Below are positions 7,698 to 17,165 of a stretch of DNA of 38,785 nucleotides, in pieces. The translations under genes were made by a program, and so were the position numbers. How positions within the stretch are numbered: position 1 is the first letter of the stretch; the number at the start of each line of letters is the position of its first letter. This DNA comes from Solirubrobacterales bacterium (lineage in GTDB: Bacteria > Actinomycetota > Thermoleophilia > Solirubrobacterales > Solirubrobacteraceae), in the NCBI GenBank assembly GCA_013815355.1, contig JACDGG010000009.1, positions 1 to 38,785 on the forward strand, in the 5' to 3' direction. The notes under the pieces are model-generated. The model searched no databases. It worked only from the letters and a program-made list of their open reading frames with translations, and had not been told where the DNA came from.

Positions 7698-10169
7698 GTG
7701 CAAGGAAACTCTCATCCGCTCAGATCAGCAGGCGAGGGCGATGCCATAGCTTGGGTGCATGACGGACGTCACACATCCCGCTGGCCGAGCACCGACGCCG
7801 AGGCGCGCGGCGGGGCTGGGGACGTGGCGCGGCTGAACACCTCGGGAGTGGCGAGCGGCTCGCCGCCCCTCAGGAGCCCGAGCGGGCATGCGCTGAGCGG
7901 GTCGCGGCGACTCTGGCGGCGACTGCGGCGTCGCCGGGCGAGTGCGCTCGCCATGGAGGCGCTGCTCGCGGCGGTCGTGAGCGTCGGGTGCGCCGCGTGG
8001 GTGCTGCAACTGTGGCGAGCTGATCTCTCACTGCCATTGCGTTCGGCGCCCGTCGACGATACGAAGTTCTACCTGATGCTCGTGAAGGGCATCGTGGAGC
8101 ACGGCTGGTATCTGTCGAACCCGCATCTGGGCGCGCCGTTCGGCCAGCAGCTGAGTGACTATCCGCAGGGCGCCGACAACCTCAACCTCCTCGTCGTCCG
8201 CTTCCTCGCGATCTTCACCTCGAACGCGGCGCTGATCGTGAACCTGTTCTTCGGGCTCACCTTCGCCCTGGTCAGCTTCCTCGCGCATCTCGTGCTCCGA
8301 AGCCTCGGCCTGGGCACGGCCGCAGCTGGCGTCGCGGCGGTGTTGTACTCACTGCTCGCCTACCACTTCTTCCGTGGCGAGTCGCATCTGCTGCTCTCGG
8401 CCTACTACGCAGTGCCGCTCGCGGCCTACCTGTTCCTCGGACTGCTGGGCGAGACGCAGCTGTTCACGCGCCGCCGGGACACACGCCGGGCGTTCGCGTG
8501 GTGCTCCGGGCGTTCGCTCGCGACGATTGGGATCTGCGTGCTGATTGGGTCGGAGAACCTCTACTACGCGACGTTCGCAATTGTGATGATTGGCGCAGCC
8601 GCGAGCATCTCGCTCGTGCTGCGCCGCTTCAGGGTCGCCGCATCGGGGCTCGCGGTGATCGTCTTGATCTCCGCGACGGTGGGCGCCAACCTAGCGCCGA
8701 GCCTCCTGTACCGCTCCGCGCACGGCCCCAACACAGCGCTCGAACGCTCAGCGGCCTTCACCGAAGGATCGGGCGAGGCGTTCTCGCTCCGGATCTCGAA
8801 CCTCCTCCTGCCCGTGCCCGGCAACCGGGTCGCCCCGCTGCGCCAGCTCAGCAACCGCTACGACGGTGCGATCGCGCCGGGGTATTGCGAGTCTTGCTAC
8901 GCGAGCCTCGGGGCGGTCGGGACGGTGGGATTTCTCTGGCTGATTCTCTGCGCCCTGGGTGCGCTCGTTGCTGTCGGTGGCTCCTGGTTTGGCGCCCGTG
9001 CGCTGATCCGCCACGCCGGCGTTGGCGTGATCGTGGCGGTCGCGGTGGGCACCGTCGGTGGCCTCGCGAGCCTCCTCGAAGTCTTCATCACTCCGGACAT
9101 ACGCGCCTGGAACCGGATCTCGGTGTTCATCGCGTTCCTCTCATTTCTCGCTGTGGGGGTGCTGCTGGATCGGCTGAGCGGCACGCTGCACGCGCGGCGC
9201 TGGGGCACCCCGCTGGCCGGCGTGGGGCTGGCCGCGGTACTCGCGTTCGGGGTCTATGACCAGACGAGTGCCTCGTTCGTGCCCAGCTACGGCGCCGACG
9301 CGCGGCAGTGGCGGAGCGACGCGCGCTTCGTAGCGCGGATCGAAGCGCGGCTGCCTCCAAGCGCGAACGTGTTCCAACTTCCTTACGTGCCGTTTCCCGA
9401 GGGCTACCCGGAAACGCCGGTTGGCGACCAGGTCGCGACCTACTCGACCAAGTACGAGGCGCTGCGGGGCTACCTTCACTCCTCTACGCTGCGCTGGAGC
9501 TACGGCGCGATGAAGGGTCGTGCAGCGGACTGGTCGGCGCAGCTCGCTGGTCAGCCACTCCCCTACCTGCTCGCCGCGGTCTCGGCGGCGGGTTTCGACG
9601 GCCTCTGGGTCGACCCGGCAGGCTTCGAGCCCGCGAAGGCAACGCAGATGTGGGCGGCCCTGCAGGGCCTGCTCGGCGAGACGCCGCTGATCAGTCCCCG
9701 CGGAGATCTGTGGTTCTTCGACCTACGGCCATACACGCGGCGTCTGCGCGGTGCACAGCCGCCGGCGCTGCTGAGCCTGCTGCGCACCCGCACGCTGAGG
9801 CCACTGGGAGTGTCTTGCCACGCGGGCGGTGTCGAGCTGCAGAACCCGTCCGGGACGATTCGCCAGGCAAGCCTCGCGTTGCATCTCGCGCCGGCCGGGC
9901 GCCGCTTCGACGCGGGACACTCTGGGACATCCAGTGGACAGGCCGAGGACTACCCGCCGGCACTGAGCGAAGCCGTTAGCGAGCGGCTGCGCGTCGCGCC
10001 CGGAGCGACCTTCGTCGCGGTGCCCGGTGGAGCCGTGCAGGCCGCGCGGCAGGTGCTCTACGCAACGCTCACCGACGAGGACCTCGAGAGGTTCGCACGT
10101 TCCGGGAACATCGCAGCCGATGCACTGGTAGCGGGTCTCGCCGGCCCTCCATGCACGGGTAAGGGCTAG
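7698..10169 (+). CDS. Large multi-TM membrane protein, putative GT-C-like glycosyltransferase/polysaccharide protein (start uncertain, possibly 7824 or later)
   Basis: 823-aa ORF with many TM segments (MEALLAAVVSVGCAAWVLQLWRADL..., LNLLVVRFLAIFTSNAALIVNLFFGLTFALVSFLAHL) and a soluble C-terminal part (QLPYVPFPEGYPETPVGDQ...). Confidence 0.7.
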   Translation: MQGNSHPLRSAGEGDAIAWVHDGRHTSRWPSTDAEARGGAGDVARLNTSGVASGSPPLRSPSGHALSGSRRLWRRLRRRRASALAMEALLAAVVSVGCAAWVLQLWRADLSLPLRSAPVDDTKFYLMLVKGIVEHGWYLSNPHLGAPFGQQLSDYPQGADNLNLLVVRFLAIFTSNAALIVNLFFGLTFALVSFLAHLVLRSLGLGTAAAGVAAVLYSLLAYHFFRGESHLLLSAYYAVPLAAYLFLGLLGETQLFTRRRDTRRAFAWCSGRSLATIGICVLIGSENLYYATFAIVMIGAAASISLVLRRFRVAASGLAVIVLISATVGANLAPSLLYRSAHGPNTALERSAAFTEGSGEAFSLRISNLLLPVPGNRVAPLRQLSNRYDGAIAPGYCESCYASLGAVGTVGFLWLILCALGALVAVGGSWFGARALIRHAGVGVIVAVAVGTVGGLASLLEVFITPDIRAWNRISVFIAFLSFLAVGVLLDRLSGTLHARRWGTPLAGVGLAAVLAFGVYDQTSASFVPSYGADARQWRSDARFVARIEARLPPSANVFQLPYVPFPEGYPETPVGDQVATYSTKYEALRGYLHSSTLRWSYGAMKGRAADWSAQLAGQPLPYLLAAVSAAGFDGLWVDPAGFEPAKATQMWAALQGLLGETPLISPRGDLWFFDLRPYTRRLRGAQPPALLSLLRTRTLRPLGVSCHAGGVELQNPSGTIRQASLALHLAPAGRRFDAGHSGTSSGQAEDYPPALSEAVSERLRVAPGATFVAVPGGAVQAARQVLYATLTDEDLERFARSGNIAADALVAGLAGPPCTGKG

Positions 10170-10173
10170 CGCG

Positions 10174-11622
10174 GTGGCCACGCTCGGCCGCCTCGAGCGA
10201 CCCGCGGCGCTGCCCGCCAGCCGCCCGCAGCGTCACGGTTCAAGCGTCTCGCTGAACGAGCGCGTCGCGCGGAGCGCCGCCGCAATCTCACTGCTCGGCC
10301 TGCTCGCCGGGAGCCTCCTCGTGGTTGTGATCGCAGCGGAGCGCCCCAGCTTCCTCACGCCGCTCTCTGAGCGCGGGTTCTTCCCGCCCTGGCTGGCGGG
10401 TCCGCTCCACGGGCTATGGCCTCAGCTGACCGGCGATGGCACACAGCTCGAGTGGCTTCTCAGCGCGCTGATGGCCGCCATGTTCGTCTTGTATCTGATT
10501 GCCTCCAGCAACGTGCGGCGCTTGCGCGCGCGCTGGACGATCGTGACGATCGTGGCGATCCACCTGATCTTCGTGCTCGCTCCTCCACTCTCCTACACCG
10601 ACGTGTTCAACTACGTCAACTACGGGCGGATGGGAGCGGTCCACCATCTCAACCCTTACACGACGGTGCCACTGCTGGAGCCTCACGACGATCCGTCGTT
10701 TCCGTTGAGCAACTGGCATCACCTCCTCAGCCCCTATGGCCCGCTGTTCACCCTGTTCACGTATGCGCTCGTGCCGCTCGGCGTGGTGGCCTCGTTCTGG
10801 GCACTGAAGCTGACCGTCATGCTGGCGAGCCTGGCAACACTCGGGCTCCTCTGGCGTTGCGCGCAGCTGCTTGGCCGTGATCCGGTGGGGGCCATCGCCT
10901 TCGTCGGCCTCAACCCCGTCGTTCTGGTGTGGGGTCTTGGCGCAGACCACAACGACAGCCTGATGGTGCTCTTCGCGGTGCTCGCCGCCTATCTCCTGCT
11001 GCGAGCTCCGAGGGCGGCCCGTGCCGGCGGCGTGTCGCTGGTGTGCGCGATCTTCGTCAAGGCCTCTGCAGCGGTGATGCTGCCGGTGTTCCTCTTCGCC
11101 GGCGGCCGGCGGCGTTTCGCGCTCGGCGCCCTGAGTGCCGCTGTCGTGCTCACGCTCGCGAGCGTGGGCGCTTTCGGCCTGCACCCGCCGGCCGTCTCGA
11201 CGCAGAGCCGGCTGGTGGCGGCGATCTCGCCTCCGAACCTTCTCGGTCTCGCGATCGGTCAGGGCGGAGAGACCGCCGCGGTTAGGGCTGTGTTCGAGGT
11301 GTCCCTGATCCTTGCAATCGGCGCTTGCGCGCTCTGGACCGCGCGTCGGCCCGCCGATTGGCTCGCGGCCGCGGCCTGTGCCCAGCTCGCACTGCTAGTC
11401 GGGCTCGGCTGGTCGGGACCCTGGTATGTCCTCTGGGTTCTACCCTTCGCCGCACTCGCCGGTGGCAAACGCCTGCGTGCGGCGGCGGTCGCGCTCGGCG
11501 TCTACTTCCTGCTCGCATACCTGCCGGCCACACCGATGCTGGCCGGCGCGATCGGCTTCCATCCTGAATCGACCCGATTGGGCGTCGCACACCGGGAAGA
11601 AACCGAACTCCTGGTGCGCTGA
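10174..11622 (+). CDS. GT-C family mannosyltransferase-like membrane protein, paralogue of 6126..7613
   Basis: Motifs LSYTDVFNYVNYGRMGAVHHLNPYTTVPLL, SPYGPLFTLFTYAL, AFVGLNPVVLVWGLGADHNDSLMV, GPWYVLWVLPFAAL; GTG start. Confidence 0.75.
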   Translation: MATLGRLERPAALPASRPQRHGSSVSLNERVARSAAAISLLGLLAGSLLVVVIAAERPSFLTPLSERGFFPPWLAGPLHGLWPQLTGDGTQLEWLLSALMAAMFVLYLIASSNVRRLRARWTIVTIVAIHLIFVLAPPLSYTDVFNYVNYGRMGAVHHLNPYTTVPLLEPHDDPSFPLSNWHHLLSPYGPLFTLFTYALVPLGVVASFWALKLTVMLASLATLGLLWRCAQLLGRDPVGAIAFVGLNPVVLVWGLGADHNDSLMVLFAVLAAYLLLRAPRAARAGGVSLVCAIFVKASAAVMLPVFLFAGGRRRFALGALSAAVVLTLASVGAFGLHPPAVSTQSRLVAAISPPNLLGLAIGQGGETAAVRAVFEVSLILAIGACALWTARRPADWLAAAACAQLALLVGLGWSGPWYVLWVLPFAALAGGKRLRAAAVALGVYFLLAYLPATPMLAGAIGFHPESTRLGVAHREETELLVR

Positions 11623-11741
11623 GCGCGCGCCGGCAGGGCCGGCGGGACGCTCGCAGGACAGGGCCCGCCACCCGACGCGAGCCCACAGCCGCATTCGCTG
11701 CGCCCAGCCGCGCCCAGGCGACCACGCCCTAGGATGCCTCG

Positions 11742-12530
11742 ATGCGCATCGGCATTCTCACCGGCTCCGGCACCCACGTGCTCCCGACACTCAAGGACGT
11801 CACACCGCGCGTCCTCGACACTCGATTCGGCCCTACGAACGTGAGCATCGGGCGCTGGCGCGGAGCCGAGATCGTGCACGTCTCGCGCCACGGCGAGGGT
11901 CATGCGCGCCTGTCCAGCCACGTCAACCATCGGGCCAACGTGCTCGTGCTGCGCGAGTTGCAGGTCGACGCGGCGCTTGCCGTCACGATCTGCGGTGCGG
12001 TCGATCCTGATCTCGAGCTGGGCAGCCTCGTCGTCTTCGACGACCTGCATTTCCTCGCCAATCGCCTCGCCGACGGCTCGATCTGCTCCCTGCACGATCG
12101 TCCCGAAGCTCCCGGTCGCGGACACTGGGTCTTCGAGCAGCCGTTCTCCAGCCCGCTGCGCGAAGCGTTGCTCGAGGGAGCGATGGCGGCCGGGCGGCCC
12201 GCACGCGACGGCGGCTGCTACGGGCACGTAGACGGTCCACGCTTCAATACGCGCGCAGAGATCCGGATGCTTGGCGCCTGTGGAGTGAGCGCGGTCAGCC
12301 AGACCGCCGGACCGGAGACCGTCCTTTGCGGCGAGGCAGAGATCCCCTACGCGCTACTCGGCTATGTCACCGACTACGCCAATGGCGTGCGTGCGCAGCC
12401 GACGCAAGTGTCGGAGCTCACGCGGCTGATGGGCGCGAGCACGGGCGCATTCGCGGCGACCCTCGAGCACACACTCGCGTGCTTGCCCGATGCGCCACCC
12501 TCCCCCGTCGGCGCCCAAATCCGCTTCTGA
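11742..12530 (+). CDS. Divergent 5'-methylthioadenosine phosphorylase / PNP family 2-like protein
   Basis: MRIGILTGSGTHVL..., VSRHGEGHARLSSHVNHRANVLVLRELQV, CYGHVDGPRFNTRAEIRMLGACGVSAV, YALLGYVTDYANGV. Confidence 0.8.
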   Translation: MRIGILTGSGTHVLPTLKDVTPRVLDTRFGPTNVSIGRWRGAEIVHVSRHGEGHARLSSHVNHRANVLVLRELQVDAALAVTICGAVDPDLELGSLVVFDDLHFLANRLADGSICSLHDRPEAPGRGHWVFEQPFSSPLREALLEGAMAAGRPARDGGCYGHVDGPRFNTRAEIRMLGACGVSAVSQTAGPETVLCGEAEIPYALLGYVTDYANGVRAQPTQVSELTRLMGASTGAFAATLEHTLACLPDAPPSPVGAQIRF

Positions 12531-13200
12531 GCTGGCAGCGGCGCCGGTGCCCGATGTGATCCTGCCTGTGCTCAACGAGGCCCTCGCCCTGCCGAGAGTT
12601 CTCGCGGCGATCCCTGACGGTTATCGCCCGATCGTCGTCGACAACGGCTCGAGCGATGGCTCGGGCGAGCTGGCCGCCGACCTCGGCGCGCTCGTGGTGA
12701 GCGAACCCCACCGTGGCTTCGGTGCCGCCTGTCACGCGGGGCTACTCGCCGCAGGGGAGGAGATCGTATGCGTCATGGACTGCGACGACTCGTTTGACCC
12801 GCGCGAGCTGCCTCGGCTGGTCGAGCCGGTCCAGCGCGGCCGGGCCGAGCTGGCGCTCGGCTGGCGCCGCCCGCTCCCTGGAGCCTGGCCGCTGCATGCG
12901 CGACTCGCCAACCGCGTGCTGATGCGCTTGCTGCGCGCACGCGGCGGCATCGCTCTGCACGATCTCGGACCGATGCGCGCCGCGCGCCGCGAGGCGCTGC
13001 TCGGCCTGGGGATCGCCGATCGTGCCTTTGGCTACCCGCTCGAGATGGTCCTCAGGGCCGCGGCGGCGGACTGGCGGATCTATGAGACCCCAATCACCTA
13101 CAGGCCGCGGATAGGCGACTCGAAGGTGACCGGGACGTTCCTCGGCACCGCACGGGCGGCTCGCGACATGACTCGCCTACTGGCCACCGTGCCACGCTGA
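12490..13200 (+). CDS. Family 2 glycosyltransferase (DPM1-like)
   Basis: VILPVLNEALALPRVLAAIPDGYRPIVVDNGSSDGSGELAADLGA...VCVMDCDDSFDPRELPRLV; 41-nt overlap with the preceding ORF if the 12490 ATG is used. Confidence 0.85.
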   Translation: MRHPPPSAPKSASELAAAPVPDVILPVLNEALALPRVLAAIPDGYRPIVVDNGSSDGSGELAADLGALVVSEPHRGFGAACHAGLLAAGEEIVCVMDCDDSFDPRELPRLVEPVQRGRAELALGWRRPLPGAWPLHARLANRVLMRLLRARGGIALHDLGPMRAARREALLGLGIADRAFGYPLEMVLRAAAADWRIYETPITYRPRIGDSKVTGTFLGTARAARDMTRLLATVPR

Positions 13201-13241
13201 GAACGGCTGGCGGGCAACGCGAGAGCAGGGCTCGACGGCGG

Positions 13242-13739
13242 CTAGGCGCGCCGCCCACGCAGCGCGCGGAGCGTGTAGAGGAGCGCCGCGAGGGCGAACA
13301 GCACCGCAACGATCATCAGATAACGTGCCATGTAGACATGCTGGTGCTGCCCGCTGGCGACGTGAAAGGTGCTGTCGCTGTTGCCGAGCTGCAGGATCTC
13401 CGGCCCGAACACCAGCAGCAGCAGGCCGCTGAGAAGCAGCGGAACGCGCACGAACACCCAGCCAGGCGATCGCCGCGGCGGCGGCTCGCCAGGCGGCGCT
13501 GGCCGCGTAGCTCTGATCGTGGCGAGACGATCGACTGCCGAGTAGAGCGGAAGCAACAGCATGTCGTGAGCGAGGATCGCCCCGACGAACCAGAACAGGA
13601 TGTACTTCAAGCTCACGGTCGGTTCATCGAACCAGCCGCGCACCGCGATCGCCACGATCGCAAGGCTCGAGGTCCCGAGCAGCGCGTGCAGCGGGCTCGC
13701 ACCGTAGATCCCTCGGAACTTCGCGCTGGCTCGCCTCAC
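13242..13739 (-). CDS. Small multi-TM membrane protein of unknown function, coupled to the molybdopterin oxidoreductase
   Basis: VRRASAKFRGIYGASPLHALLGTSSLAIVAIAVRGWF...; GTG at 13739 overlaps the upstream TGA (GTGA). Confidence 0.7.
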   Translation of the reverse strand: MRRASAKFRGIYGASPLHALLGTSSLAIVAIAVRGWFDEPTVSLKYILFWFVGAILAHDMLLLPLYSAVDRLATIRATRPAPPGEPPPRRSPGWVFVRVPLLLSGLLLLVFGPEILQLGNSDSTFHVASGQHQHVYMARYLMIVAVLFALAALLYTLRALRGRRA

Positions 13740-15031
13740 GCTGGAGCCTCGCTGAACTTCACCTTCGACACCCACTTGGTGCAGTGCACGCCCGGAAGCG
13801 CTGGGCCGATGACCCGTGCCGGGAAGCCGTGGTCGAGCGACAGCTCAGCGCCGTTCACGCGCAGTGCCAGCAACGTGCGCTCGTCGTCCACCTCGTTCTC
13901 CGCCAGGGTGGCGGCACTGAAGACGCCGTTACGCTCGAGCGAGGTCGCGGTCGCGATCATGCCCCCCTCGTGACCCATCAGCCGCGAGAGGTCACGGACG
14001 CGAACGCCGCTCCATCGCTGGGTGCTCGACCAGCCCTCCACGCAGGCGATCGGCAGGTCATAGGTGTGCTGCGGCATCGCGAGCAGCTGAGCGCGCGAGA
14101 TGCTCATGCTGCGTCCTTGCGAGCTCAACTCGAGCCTCCAACCGGGCCCGACCTCCTGCGCGGTGATCTGCGCCGCCGCCGCGGTGCGGTTGACGTTGAA
14201 ACCGTTGGCTCCCGAGCCGAAACGGTCACGCGGACCGAGCAGCGAAAGCACGCGCAGCGGGCCACCGAGGGAGTCGCCGAGCCCTTGTACGAACAGGAAG
14301 AGCGAACCCGCGCCGACGGTCCCGAGCAGCGCTCGGCGGGACATGCTGGGAGCTGCCGGCGTCAGCGCGATCAGGTCACTCGCAGGTGTTTGCTGTGGCT
14401 CGGGGCGCGTGTGCGCGAGATTGTCCCTGAGCGGCTCGAGACCGCGCCTGACGGAGAGCGCCGAGCGCATCGTCGCGAACTTGATGGCAGCGTGGAAGAC
14501 GAACGCTGCGCTGAACACCCAGGCTCCGTAGTAGTGAGCGTTCGTGAAGAAGAACTTGAACAGATAGGCGTACTGGATGTCGAGGATGCCGGTCGCGAAC
14601 TCGAACAGAGCGCCGCCCACCAGGAACGCGAGCGAGAGCCGCTCGAGCGCGTGCGCGGGGCTGCGAAGCGGCGGCCACTCGAACAGCCGAGGAATCACCG
14701 ACCAGAGCTTCGCGAGCAGGATCGGCGTAGCGGCAAGTCCAATCGTGACGTGTACGCCCTGGGTGAACGCGTACAGCCACGACGGGTGCGTGGGCCACTG
14801 GAACAGGTAGAAGTCCAACGGCCCGAGCATTCGCCCGACCGAGTTGCCGCCCAGGCGCGGGTTGTAGGCGTCGTTGGAGAGAAACCCGGTGATCGCAATC
14901 AGCGGAATCGCGATTAGCAGGGCGAAGCCCAGCAACGAAGTCAGCCAGGGTCCACGCAGCGGGCTGCGCCAGAACGAGTGCCGGAACGGACCGGGCGGAG
15001 GCCGATCGGGGTCGGGGAGCGGCAAGCGCAT
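13736..15031 (-). CDS. Membrane-anchored molybdopterin-dependent oxidoreductase (cytochrome b561-like TM domain fused to a sulfite oxidase-type Moco domain)
   Basis: N-terminal TM block (HVTIGLAATPILLAKLWSVIPRLF), then ISRAQLLAMPQHTYDLPIACVEGWSSTQRWSGVRVRDLSRLMG...LDHGFPARVIGPALPGVHCTKWVSKVKF; conserved Moco-ligating-type Cys in PIACVEGWS. Confidence 0.85.
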   Translation of the reverse strand: MRLPLPDPDRPPPGPFRHSFWRSPLRGPWLTSLLGFALLIAIPLIAITGFLSNDAYNPRLGGNSVGRMLGPLDFYLFQWPTHPSWLYAFTQGVHVTIGLAATPILLAKLWSVIPRLFEWPPLRSPAHALERLSLAFLVGGALFEFATGILDIQYAYLFKFFFTNAHYYGAWVFSAAFVFHAAIKFATMRSALSVRRGLEPLRDNLAHTRPEPQQTPASDLIALTPAAPSMSRRALLGTVGAGSLFLFVQGLGDSLGGPLRVLSLLGPRDRFGSGANGFNVNRTAAAAQITAQEVGPGWRLELSSQGRSMSISRAQLLAMPQHTYDLPIACVEGWSSTQRWSGVRVRDLSRLMGHEGGMIATATSLERNGVFSAATLAENEVDDERTLLALRVNGAELSLDHGFPARVIGPALPGVHCTKWVSKVKFSEAPA

Positions 15032-15127
15032 GCTGGCCACCCACCATCTCACACGCACACGCGTAGAACGGGCCGAGAGGCCCTTATTCACACTCTGTTC
15101 ATCGCGACCGCCGCGATCTCAGGGCTT

Positions 15128-16348
15128 TTAGCTCGCGCTGGGCAGGCGGAAGCGCACGCTCGCGCCGATATGCGCGTTCTCGATCCAGATGCGACCGCCG
15201 TGCGCCTCGACTATCGCGCGCGAGATCGCCAGACCGAGGCCGGCGCTTGAGTCGCTGCGCGCCGCCCGTCCGGCGCCCTGCACGAACGCCTCGAACACGC
15301 GCTCACGTTCGGCCACCGGAATGCCCTCGCCGGTGTCGGCGACCTCGACTTCGACCTCGTCAGCGGCGCTCTGCGCGCGCACGGTGATACTCCCGTCGGC
15401 CGGCGTGTGCCTGATCGCGTTCTGGATCAGGTTGAAGAGGACCCGTTGGATCTGCTCGGGATTGGCACGTGCGGCTTCCACATCCGCGTCCAGCTCGGCG
15501 CGGACCGAGACCGAGCCGGCTTCCGCCTGCGCGCGCATCGCGTCGACCGTCTCTAGGACCAGATCCTCCAGCGGCACCCGCTCCACCGTCCAGCTGACAT
15601 CTCCCGCCTCAAGGCGGGAGAGCTCGAAGAGGTCGTCGATCAGCGCGCCGAGCGCACGGACATGAACGCCGATGCGGGACACGTATTCGCGCCGCTTGGC
15701 CCCGTCCACGAGGTCATCGTCGAGCGCTTCGCTGAGCAGCCGCAGCGAGGTGATCGGGGTACGCACGTCGTGTGAGATCGCGGCGAGCAACTCGCGGCGT
15801 CCTCCCTCGAGCCGCCGCCGCACATGCGCCTCGCCCGCGAGTCGCGCGGCGAGCTTCTCGATGTCGCGCGCGACGACAGCAAGCTCGTCGTGACCACGCA
15901 CGGCCATGCGTATCCCATGCTCGCCCTCGCCGATCGCCTCCAACCCCCGGCGCAGCTCGTCGATGTCCCCCATCACCGGCCTGGAGATCGCCCGCGCGCC
16001 CCAGATCCCGACCGTCGCGGCATAGGCGAGCAGCACCGCTGTGAAGACCCCGTCGCGTGTGGAGCTCGTCATCAGCGCCACGAACAGGACCATCGCCAAC
16101 AACAATTGCCCCAGCACGATCGCGCCGCCGAGAGTCAGCTGCCTGCGGATGCTCCCGAGCCTAGCTCTGGATGCGAGCAGCCGTTGCACCCCGAACACGC
16201 TCAGCAGTCCCATCGGCGCGAGGATCGCCAGACACGTCCAGCCGGCGTGCGCTCCGTAGGTCAAGAAGCAGACGAGCGAGGCCGCGAGCGCGATCCCGGT
16301 CATGACCAGGACACCCACGAGCGTGTCGCTGAGCGCTCGGCGAGTCAC
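15128..16348 (-). CDS. Membrane sensor histidine kinase (HAMP-HisKA-HATPase)
   Basis: Four predicted TM helices; LLAAISHDVRTPITSLRLLSEAL; N-box FNLIQNAIRHTP; EVADTGEGIPVAERERVFEAF; GLGLAISRAIVEAHGG. GTG at 16348 overlaps the RR stop. Confidence 0.9.
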   Translation of the reverse strand: MTRRALSDTLVGVLVMTGIALAASLVCFLTYGAHAGWTCLAILAPMGLLSVFGVQRLLASRARLGSIRRQLTLGGAIVLGQLLLAMVLFVALMTSSTRDGVFTAVLLAYAATVGIWGARAISRPVMGDIDELRRGLEAIGEGEHGIRMAVRGHDELAVVARDIEKLAARLAGEAHVRRRLEGGRRELLAAISHDVRTPITSLRLLSEALDDDLVDGAKRREYVSRIGVHVRALGALIDDLFELSRLEAGDVSWTVERVPLEDLVLETVDAMRAQAEAGSVSVRAELDADVEAARANPEQIQRVLFNLIQNAIRHTPADGSITVRAQSAADEVEVEVADTGEGIPVAERERVFEAFVQGAGRAARSDSSAGLGLAISRAIVEAHGGRIWIENAHIGASVRFRLPSAS

Positions 16349-17061
16349 GGGACGAAGCGGTATCCGACGCCCCATACCGTCTCGAGGAAACGTGGTCGCG
16401 CGGGGTCGCGCTCGACCTTGGCGCGCAGCCGGCGCACGTGCACGGTCACAGTCGAGGTGTCCGTGTAGAACGAGTACTGCCATACCCGGTCGATCAGCTC
16501 CTGACGGGTAAATGCATAGCCCGGGTGCCGGGCAAAGAACAGCAGCAACTCGAACTCTCGTTGGGTCAGCGAAACCTCCTGCCGATCGAGGAGTACCCGG
16601 CGCCCCGCGGGATCGACTTCGAGGCCGTCGAACTCGAGCACCGGTCCGCTGTCCGGAGTCGTGTCGACCCGACGCAGAACGGCGTCGACGCGTGCGACCA
16701 GTTCGGCCGGCGAGAAGGGCTTGACGATGTAGTCATCCGCTCCGAGCCGTAGGCCGACGACGCGGTCTGACTCATCGCCCTTGGCAGTCAGCAGGATGAT
16801 CGCCAAACGGTCGCGATCGGTGTCACGCAGGCGACGCATCACCTCGAGTCCGTTCAGACCCGGCAGCATCAGGTCGAGCACAACCAGATCGGGGCGGCGG
16901 TCGCTCGCCAAACTCAGCGCCGCGGCGCCGTCTTCGGCGGTCCTCACCTCATAGCCGGCTCGCTGCAGGTAGCGCGCGAGCACCTCCGTGATCGTCGGCT
17001 CATCGTCCACCACGAGCACAGACCCACGGACGTGATGACTCTGCTCTGCCGTGGACTCCAT
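16345..17061 (-). CDS. OmpR/PhoB family response regulator
   Basis: VLVVDDEPTITEVLARYLQRAGYEV...DLVVLDLMLPGLNGLEVMRRLR...YIVKPFSPAELVARV...LTQREFELLLFFARHPGYAFTRQELIDRVW...TVTVHVRRLRAKVE. Confidence 0.95.
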   Translation of the reverse strand: MESTAEQSHHVRGSVLVVDDEPTITEVLARYLQRAGYEVRTAEDGAAALSLASDRRPDLVVLDLMLPGLNGLEVMRRLRDTDRDRLAIILLTAKGDESDRVVGLRLGADDYIVKPFSPAELVARVDAVLRRVDTTPDSGPVLEFDGLEVDPAGRRVLLDRQEVSLTQREFELLLFFARHPGYAFTRQELIDRVWQYSFYTDTSTVTVHVRRLRAKVERDPARPRFLETVWGVGYRFVP

Positions 17062-17165
17062 CGCACGATTGTCCCACTATGCCCTCTGCGTCCTAGGAGC
17101 GCCGCGCCGAGTTCCCGATTCCGTAATGTGATTCCACGCGCGCGCGCCATAGTTTGCCTGTGGTG

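Noticed and set aside
11625-11646. GC-rich hairpin (CGCCGGC-AGG-GCCGGCG) after the second GT-C gene as a terminator
   Set aside because: Short stem, no T-tract and common in this GC-rich sequence; insufficient support.
13784-14917. 377-aa plus-strand ORF opposite the Moco oxidoreductase
   Set aside because: Antisense frame of a clearly conserved enzyme; low-complexity Arg/Glu/Gln composition.
15598-15625. Short inverted repeat TCTCCCGCCT-CA-AGGCGGGAGA inside the histidine kinase gene
   Set aside because: Lies in conserved HisKA-region codons (LSRLEAGDVS); best explained by coding constraint.
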